28,651 nt of DNA from Deltaproteobacteria bacterium (GTDB lineage: Bacteria; Desulfobacterota; Desulfobacteria; Desulfobacterales; JAFDCJ01). The first letter of the stretch is position 1; every line of letters starts with the position of its first letter. Shown here in pieces: positions 23,030 through 28,651 of this stretch. A program made the position numbers and the translations under genes. The stretch spans positions 1 to 28,651 of the forward strand of contig JAJRVC010000006.1 in assembly GCA_024277475.1 (NCBI GenBank), written 5' to 3'. The notes under the pieces are model-generated. The model did no database searches, was not told where the DNA came from, and saw nothing but the letters and a program-made list of their open reading frames with translations.

Positions 23030-24055
23030 GTGAAACTTTACGAAATTTCGCTGTTGCCGCTAACGGGTTTCGGTACACCGTTGAAGGGAGACACACTATT
23101 CGGGCATTTTTGCTGGCAGGCAGCTTATGACCCGGCATTGCTGGAAGGCGGCCTTGCTGCCTGTGTATCCGCCTACGCCAAGCGGCCATTTGTTATTTTC
23201 TCTTCAGCGTTTCCAAAACTGAATGACGGCTCCGCCGACTATGTCCTGAAACGGCCGGATATGCCATTCACATCATTTCTTCCCGCCGGCGTTGATCGGA
23301 AACAGCGAATTATCCTGACCAAAGAAATTAAAACCCGGAAATGGATGGTGGTTCAAAACGATTTATCCCTTGATTTTTCAAAGGTCGATTTCATAACCGA
23401 CGAGCAGCTTTACAAGAAATTATCAGACGGGCTGCCTGATGAATCCCGACGTCCTATGGGTGATACGAACAGTCAAGAGGCGGTGACTTTGTCTCTGCAG
23501 CCACACAACACCATCAACCGGCTTACCGGTGCCACCGGAACAGGCATGTTCTCGCCTTATACCACAGAGAGCATCTATTATTATCCCGGAACCGAACTGC
23601 TCGTTTTTATACTGATCGATGAGTCCGCCACGGATATCCAACGGGTGAGTAAGGCGCTGGAAAGGATCGGGCAATTCGGTTTTGGTCGGGATGCCTCCAC
23701 AGGTCTGGGACGCTTTAAAGTTTGCGGCCATAATTTATTGACTTTCCCGGACCCGTCAAGTGCCAATGGCTGCTACACGCTGGCCCCTTCCGTTCCGGAG
23801 CGGGAGCGGTTTGCTAAAGTATATTTTAAACCCTTTATCCGCTTTGGAAAACATGGCGATAGTCTGGCCAAATCGAAAAACCCTTTTAAAAATCCGGTGA
23901 TTATGGCTGATGAAGGGGCGATGTTCTTTCCTGAAGACCGGACAGTCTTTGAAAAGCCTTACCTTGGCACGGCCGTTAGCGGCGTATCCAAAGTGCAGCC
24001 TGAAACCATCGTCCAGGGATATGCTCCTTACCTGCCTTTTAAACTGGAGATCTGA
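23030..24055 (+). CDS. csm4: Csm4, RAMP subunit capping the 5' handle end
   Basis: 341 aa with a GTG start at 23030 directly after a strong TAAAGGAGGAACATC. Csm4 holds the 5' handle of the crRNA and contacts Cas10. Typical features: YEISLLPLTGFGTPLKGDTL followed by FGHFCWQA (RAMP strand and G-loop), HNTINRLTGATGTGMFSPYT, the glycine-rich FGFGRDASTGLGRF, and the C-terminal PYLGTAVSGVSKVQPETIVQ. It is 14 bp after csm3 and its stop is followed one base later by the csm5 start. Confidence 0.94.
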   Translation: MKLYEISLLPLTGFGTPLKGDTLFGHFCWQAAYDPALLEGGLAACVSAYAKRPFVIFSSAFPKLNDGSADYVLKRPDMPFTSFLPAGVDRKQRIILTKEIKTRKWMVVQNDLSLDFSKVDFITDEQLYKKLSDGLPDESRRPMGDTNSQEAVTLSLQPHNTINRLTGATGTGMFSPYTTESIYYYPGTELLVFILIDESATDIQRVSKALERIGQFGFGRDASTGLGRFKVCGHNLLTFPDPSSANGCYTLAPSVPERERFAKVYFKPFIRFGKHGDSLAKSKNPFKNPVIMADEGAMFFPEDRTVFEKPYLGTAVSGVSKVQPETIVQGYAPYLPFKLEI

Positions 24056-24056
24056 G

Positions 24057-25586
24057 ATGAAAACTGTCACAGAAAAAAAGATATTCAAATGCTTTCTTAA
24101 GACCCTCTCGCCTGTTCATGTCGGGTGTGATGAGGTATATGAGCCGACCGGATTTAGCGTGGATGAAAGGGCGCAACAGCTGGTTGTTTTTGACCCGCTA
24201 AATTTTATCTCAAATCTGGATGAGCAGGATAAAAGCAGATTCTCTGAAATCTGTTCCAAAGGAACCGTGTCATCAATTCTGGAAATTTTTAAATTTCTTA
24301 ATAACCAAACAGCGGAAGGACGCATGGTTGCGGTCTGTCCCGATTTTCTGGGGCACTATAATCGGACATTGTCCATGTCGGTTGCCAATGAAAAAAAAGT
24401 GCAGCAGGAATTAAATGATTTTAGGATACCCAGAACCGCTTTCCGCGCCCTGGATCAGCGCCCTTATATACCAGGTTCAGCCGTAAAAGGCGCACTGCGG
24501 ACGGCGTACCTGAACGGGGTAACTGGAAATAAGCCGGTCCCCTTGCCAAAGGGCAGAAGAGCGGCGGCTGAGCTGGAAAAGAAACTTTTGAAATATGACA
24601 ACATTCCGGGTGACCCGTTTCGCCTGGTTAAAGTTTCGGATTTTCAACCGGTGGGAGACGTGCCGGCCAAAGTTGTGTACGGCGTTAACGTAAAGAAAAA
24701 AAAATCGGATAAAGATGCACGGGGCCTGCCGCTTTTGTTTGAGGTCGTCTTGCCCGGGACCCTATTTCAGGGTGTGATATCTGTGGAAGCGCCATTGGCG
24801 GGTTCTAAAATCAAGCAGCCGGTAGCATTTGAGCGCCTTTTCGCAAATTCTGAAAAATTCTACCGGAAAGAGAGAAATAGAGAGGCCGTCGAGTTATCCC
24901 GTACCGGGGCGATGGCTGATGAATATAAGGTCGATGATGGAAACGAGTCGGCCGCAGTTTTGATTCGCATAGGCCGGCATAGTGGTGCTGAATCCGTTAC
25001 AGTGGACGGATACCGAAATATCCGCATCATGCTCGGTCCTGGTAAAAACAAATATGAGGACCATGCCACCACAGTCTGGATGGCATCGGATATCCGCCGG
25101 CCAAAACTCAAAAAAATTCTTCAACCTTTTGGGTGGCTTAAACTGACAGGGCTGACTCAAGAACTGGAAAATGAATTCAAAGAGAAAGAGCGGGTCTGGA
25201 AGGTCAATGAAGCCGCAGAGCATGATCGCAGACGATCGAAATTCGCAAAGCGAAATGCTCGTCGGAAAGAGGCCGAGGAAGTCAAGCAGCAACAGGCATT
25301 GGAGGCGGAGAGAAAACGGAAAGAAGAAGCAAGACGCCTGGCTGAACTCGAAGCCATGTCACCGGAAGAGCGGATGGTTGCGGAAATTCGGGAGGCCTCA
25401 ATTACCGAAAACAGGGTGGTTGAAATTTATAATCAGCTCGATGAATTTTCCGAAGAGTACCAAAAGAAGCTGGCTGAAGCCCTGAAGCATTACTGGATCG
25501 GTATGAAAAAATGGCAGAAGAAACAATGTTCGAAGAAACAACTCCCCAAAGTTAAGAAGGTTAAATCGATTCTTGGTGAAGATTGA
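24057..25586 (+). CDS. csm5: Csm5, RAMP subunit with long charged coiled-coil tail
   Basis: 509 aa from ATG 24057. A longer frame reaches back into csm4 (23910) but those 49 residues are shadow sequence. Csm5 caps the 3' end of the crRNA side and takes part in crRNA maturation. Core motifs: FLKTLSPVHVGCDEVYEPTG, then FSVDERAQQLVVFDP, and the RAMP loop RPYIPGSAVKGALRTAYLNG. The core ends near residue 370. The last 130 or so residues are an unusual extension: a highly charged helix (RRRSKFAKRNARRKEAEEVK, then QQQALEAERKRKEEARRLAE) predicted to be a coiled coil, then a second helical part (SPEERMVAEIREASITENRV...) and a Lys-rich end. Most Csm5 proteins are about 350-400 aa. It is not a frameshift product, since the frame and composition stay coding throughout. 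Confidence 0.9.
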   Translation: MKTVTEKKIFKCFLKTLSPVHVGCDEVYEPTGFSVDERAQQLVVFDPLNFISNLDEQDKSRFSEICSKGTVSSILEIFKFLNNQTAEGRMVAVCPDFLGHYNRTLSMSVANEKKVQQELNDFRIPRTAFRALDQRPYIPGSAVKGALRTAYLNGVTGNKPVPLPKGRRAAAELEKKLLKYDNIPGDPFRLVKVSDFQPVGDVPAKVVYGVNVKKKKSDKDARGLPLLFEVVLPGTLFQGVISVEAPLAGSKIKQPVAFERLFANSEKFYRKERNREAVELSRTGAMADEYKVDDGNESAAVLIRIGRHSGAESVTVDGYRNIRIMLGPGKNKYEDHATTVWMASDIRRPKLKKILQPFGWLKLTGLTQELENEFKEKERVWKVNEAAEHDRRRSKFAKRNARRKEAEEVKQQQALEAERKRKEEARRLAELEAMSPEERMVAEIREASITENRVVEIYNQLDEFSEEYQKKLAEALKHYWIGMKKWQKKQCSKKQLPKVKKVKSILGED

Positions 25587-25618
25587 TTTGTATCAAAGGT
25601 TGGGAGCGGAAACGACAT

Positions 25619-26008
25619 ATGACCGATCTGTTTTTAATATTCAACCACGAAATAACTCCCTTGCAGGAGGAGGACGCCCGGCGCTCTCTCGGCGCACGGC
25701 GGATCGTCGATCTTCCGCCGGACCTCAAGGAGTTGTGGCGCCATATACCACCGGAGCTGCCCGGAATTTGTAATTACCTGGCGCCGATCAAGTTCTGGTT
25801 AAAAGACGAGTCCGGGAAATCGGATTATGTCCTGATCCAGGGCGATTTCGGGGCCACCTACCTCATGGTCAAATTTTCTTTAGGACAGGGGCTGGTTCCT
25901 GTTTATTCGACAACTGAGCGGATTGCGGGCGAGGAGCACGAAGCTGACGGAACTGTTAAGCTGACTCACCGGTTTAAACATAATTTGTTCAGAAGATACG
26001 GAGTTTGA
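25619..26008 (+). CDS. csx20: Csx20-like CRISPR accessory protein, putative ring nuclease
   Basis: 129 aa from ATG 25619; the frame extends upstream by 12 residues, but family members begin MTDLFL.FNH as here. Conserved blocks: MTDLFLIFNHEITPLQEEDA, LGARRIVDLPPDLKELW, NYLAPIKFWL, and DYVLIQGDFGATYLMV followed by GLVPVYSTTERIA. This is the Csx20 pattern, a small Rossmann/CARF-like protein found in type III loci. As I recall, recent work groups Csx20 with enzymes that cleave cyclic tetra-adenylate and switch off the response. It lies between csm5 and the Csx1 effector, the expected place for such a control. The start region has only a weak GGGAGCGG as ribosome site. Confidence 0.8.
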   Translation: MTDLFLIFNHEITPLQEEDARRSLGARRIVDLPPDLKELWRHIPPELPGICNYLAPIKFWLKDESGKSDYVLIQGDFGATYLMVKFSLGQGLVPVYSTTERIAGEEHEADGTVKLTHRFKHNLFRRYGV

Positions 26009-26010
26009 TT

Positions 26011-27342
26011 ATGTCCGGAGTGTATTTGTCCTTTCTGGGAACAAACGATTATTTGCCATGCAATTATTTCATAAAAGACCTCGTCAATACGGAAAACGTC
26101 AGATTTGTGCAGGAAGCCACAATCGGGTTTTGTTGCAGGGATTGGAGCTCTGATGATCGTATCTTCATTTTTGCCACTGAGGGTGCAAAGAAAAAAAATT
26201 GGCTTAGTGATGGGCACGTTGATGTCAAGAGCGGTGAAGTTATAGAGTGCGAGGGGTTGAAACAACGTGTCGAATATTTGAAAATTCGAGTGCCTGTCCA
26301 AAAGATTGAAATACCGGAGGGGAAAAGCGAGCAGGAAATATGGGAGATTTTCCGCATTGTGTATGATGTGCTGAATGAAGGCGACGATGTGATATTCGAT
26401 ATCACCCATGCCTTTCGCTCTATTCCGATGCTGGCCATCGTGGTGTTGAACTATGCAAAAGTTTTGAAAAAGATTTCGCTGAGGGGAATATACTACGGTG
26501 CCTTCGAAGTGCTGGGCAGCATCCCCGAAGCCAAAAAAATCCCCCTGGAAGAACGTAATGTGCCGGTGCTGGATTTGACTGCTTTTGATCAGCTGCTGGA
26601 CTGGTCTACGGGAATCGATCGCTTCATTGAAACTGGAAATGCCGAACTTATCAGCCATTTGGCCCAAAGAGGGATAAAGCCGATTTTAAAAGCAACGAAA
26701 GGCCGTGATGAAAGTGCTGCAGCGATTCGAAAAATTAGCCAGGAGCTGCAACGATTCACCGAAGTGCTTGCCGTTTGCCGCGGCCCTGAAATAGTGCAAG
26801 TGGCCAGTGATCTGAAAAATGAAGTTGAAAAACCTGAAAAGTTAGATCTCTTGCCGCCATTTATTCCTTTGTTTGACAAAATTAAAGAACAGATGAAGCC
26901 GTTTGATAATGACACGGTATATAGCGGTATCCAGGCCGCAAAATGGTGTCGAAATCACAACCTGCTCCAACAGTCCTACACCATTTTGCAGGAAACCCTG
27001 ATCACCTACCTGGTTATCCAATCCGGAAAAGACCTGGATAAACTTGATTATAGAACAATTGTCAATCAAGCAGTCAATATTGTGAATAGGAATCGGCCTG
27101 AAGACGAATGGAAAGAGCCTGCGGCCAGCAACAAGGAGTTGACGCTTGAATTTATAAACTTTTTCAGAGAAAATTCCGGGCTGGCGGAGATGCTGAGAAA
27201 TCTTACGGCATACAGAAACGATTTAAACCATGCCGGGTATAACCCGAACCCCATGAATGTAACAAAGTTCGAAGACAAGTTATCTGAGCTGCTGCGCAAT
27301 GTCGAGGGCTATCTCAGCAAAAGTAAGGCGGAATTGAATTAG
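26011..27342 (+). CDS. csx1: Csx1/Csm6-like CARF-HEPN ribonuclease (TM1812 type)
   Basis: 443 aa from ATG 26011 (CGGAG upstream), 2 bp after csx20. The N-terminal CARF domain (about 1-180) has VYLSFLGTNDY, the strand-loop IFIFATEGAKKKNWL, and FDITHAFRSIPMLAIVVLNY, the 'DiTHgfR..P' motif that shapes the ligand pocket. The C-terminal helical HEPN domain carries R402-N-D-L-N-H407 in TAYRNDLNHAGY, the R-x4-H catalytic motif. It should be a cyclic-oligoadenylate-activated, unspecific RNase. The ligand size (cA4 or cA6) is not visible; the Csx20 neighbour favours cA4. It is the last gene before the leader and array. Confidence 0.92.
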   Translation: MSGVYLSFLGTNDYLPCNYFIKDLVNTENVRFVQEATIGFCCRDWSSDDRIFIFATEGAKKKNWLSDGHVDVKSGEVIECEGLKQRVEYLKIRVPVQKIEIPEGKSEQEIWEIFRIVYDVLNEGDDVIFDITHAFRSIPMLAIVVLNYAKVLKKISLRGIYYGAFEVLGSIPEAKKIPLEERNVPVLDLTAFDQLLDWSTGIDRFIETGNAELISHLAQRGIKPILKATKGRDESAAAIRKISQELQRFTEVLAVCRGPEIVQVASDLKNEVEKPEKLDLLPPFIPLFDKIKEQMKPFDNDTVYSGIQAAKWCRNHNLLQQSYTILQETLITYLVIQSGKDLDKLDYRTIVNQAVNIVNRNRPEDEWKEPAASNKELTLEFINFFRENSGLAEMLRNLTAYRNDLNHAGYNPNPMNVTKFEDKLSELLRNVEGYLSKSKAELN

Positions 27343-27606
27343 ATTTCCGACGGATGTCCCGGTGCCGTACCCGCCTTCCCTGAAAGTATTTAGAATTTAG
27401 ATGGAATACCAGCTAGTTGAATAGGTTTTATACTGTTGTTAGTGTGCCGGGATGCGTGGAAAACAAAATTTTAAATGAATTAAATGAGTTAAGGTATCAT
27501 TATGGCAATCTTGCAGTCTGAAAAAAGTTACCGGACGTCTTTTTGGGGCACAAGCGTGGTTTTGCATCCGCAACCAATTGGAATTTCAATGAATTTGCAG
27601 GATAGA
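27343..27606 (+). promoter_or_regulatory. CRISPR leader
   Basis: A 264-bp AT-rich, gene-free stretch between csx1 and the first repeat. A TTGAATAGG...TATACT arrangement near 27418-27435 is too tightly spaced for a confident promoter. The array orientation (handle ATTGAGAC at the 3' end of each repeat) places the leader here, so array transcription should start in this stretch, toward higher coordinates. Confidence 0.7.
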
Positions 27607-28651
27607 GTTTGAATCATTGACCCGAGTAGAGGGGATTGAGACATGCCCTTTCCTCGTATGCATGGCGTTACTTACGCGTTTGAATCATTGACCCGAGTAG
27701 AGGGGATTGAGACTTACTTGCCTCAATTCTTTTACTTTTACTTTCCATGTTTGAATCATTGACCCGAGTAGAGGGGATTGAGACTTTGTCAGCCAGTCTG
27801 ACAAAGCGTGCTGCTCTTAGTTTGAATCATTGACCCGAGTAGAGGGGATTGAGACTGACTGAAGAAGGGTAAACGCCTTGTTGACATCCTGGTTTGAATC
27901 ATTGACCCGAGTAGAGGGGATTGAGACTGATGTACCCTCAGGTATTTCAGGGACAGTAACTTGGTTTGAATCATTGACCCGAGTAGAGGGGATTGAGACT
28001 GTGCATCTTGTGCACACCAATCACGTACTTTTCTTTGTTTGAATCATTGACCCGAGTAGAGGGGATTGAGACTTGGTATCCTGGTTGAAGTAGGATTTAG
28101 CCTTTAGTGTTTGAATCATTGACCCGAGTAGAGGGGATTGAGACTTGTCGAGGTAGCACGCTGGATCAATGCTATCAGGGTGTTTGAATCATTGACCCGA
28201 GTAGAGGGGATTGAGACAGAGTGAAAGGCTGATAGTAAAGTCTCTTTGCTATAGTTTGAATCATTGACCCGAGTAGAGGGGATTGAGACATAACATTTTG
28301 ATCTGTTTTTTGGTTGCTTTAATTCTAGTTTGAATCATTGACCCGAGTAGAGGGGATTGAGACTTCCTTGTTCTTGAATTATTTATTTTTGTTAGCATGT
28401 TTGAATCATTGACCCGAGTAGAGGGGATTGAGACTGTTGTTGGTATCCCGTCTATGCTCTGACAGGATAGTTTGAATCATTGACCCGAGTAGAGGGGATT
28501 GAGACTTTTGCTTCGGGGAGACCTTCAGGCTTCCCGAAAACGTTTGAATCATTGACCCGAGTAGAGGGGATTGAGACTACCGCCGCCGCATTTTTTGCAT
28601 TCCGTTTGAATCGTTTGAATCATTGACCCGAGTAGAGGGGATTGAGACTTG
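27607..28651 (+). CRISPR. Type III-A CRISPR array, at least 15 repeats, runs off the end
   Basis: Fifteen 36-bp repeats start at 27607, 27678, 27749, 27820, 27892, 27964, 28037, 28109, 28182, 28254, 28328, 28399, 28470, 28542 and 28613. Each begins GTTTGAATCATTGACCCG and ends GAGGGGATTGAGAC, and all appear identical. The 14 complete spacers are 35-38 bp and all differ; three bases of another follow the last repeat. The repeat ends in ATTGAGAC, close to the ATTGAAAC 5' handle known for type III crRNAs, so transcription is on the plus strand, the same as cas. No repeat decay is seen, so the leader-distal end lies beyond the window. The last full spacer (28578-28612) ends with a copy of the first nine repeat bases. 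The minus-strand frames here only translate the repeat. Confidence 0.99.

Noticed and set aside
27789..28020. Minus-strand frames with SQSPLLGSMIQT and SVSIPSTRVNDSN repeats
   Set aside because: These are translations of the CRISPR repeats.
1..28651. tRNA or rRNA genes
   Set aside because: I scanned for TTCGAATC-like T-loops and CCA-ending cloverleaf patterns and for rRNA-like stretches and found none; a covariance search could not be run.

Overview
The window looks like a chromosomal stretch from a sulfate-reducer-type deltaproteobacterium (Desulfobacterota, Desulfobacteraceae-like). This is inferred from the lnt-prfB neighbourhood, the mix of transporter types, the many AT-rich palindromic and 'GGTTCAAGG'-type repeats between genes, and the type III CRISPR style. 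No rRNA or tRNA was seen, so the taxonomy is an inference.

Layout. 1-1634: the tail of an unidentified protein, a 67-aa hypothetical gene, a repeat-filled gap, and a ZraP/Spy-like periplasmic metal-responsive protein on the minus strand. 2245-4836: a complete NMT1/SsuA-type ABC importer (ATPase, permease, lipoprotein binding protein). 5199-7966: a metal-handling cluster of DUF3783 protein, FetA-like ATPase (frameshifted at a C7 tract), FetB and a ZIP transporter. 8224-9098: an Xre/MbcA-RES toxin-antitoxin pair with a clear promoter overlapped by palindromes. 9256-13086 (minus): a YdjM-like membrane protein, prfB with its programmed frameshift, and lnt.

13602-18042 is the most unusual part. 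It encodes a sigma-70-like protein, a small protein with the zinc-binding anti-sigma motif H-x3-C-x2-C, a 244-aa protein in the same frame separated from it by one TAA, and a 711-aa protein that appears to carry a Lon-type (S16) Ser/Lys dyad (S194/K237, spacing 43) without a recognisable AAA+ module. This reads as a possible sigma / anti-sigma / protease regulatory module. It lies directly upstream of, and on the same strand as, a CRISPR locus.

18284-28651: a type III-A CRISPR-Cas locus, cas6-cas10(csm1)-csm2-csm3-csm4-csm5-csx20-csx1, then a leader and an array of at least 15 repeats of 36 bp running off the end. Cas10 keeps both the HD and GGDD motifs, so it should cut DNA and make cyclic oligoadenylate. 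Csx1 (CARF-HEPN) would be the activated RNase and Csx20 the likely off-switch. No cas1/cas2 is present in the window. If the protease/sigma module is tied to the CRISPR locus, it could be a transcriptional arm of the response, analogous in logic to but different in make-up from the known CalpL/CalpT/CalpS system. That link rests on position and domain logic only.
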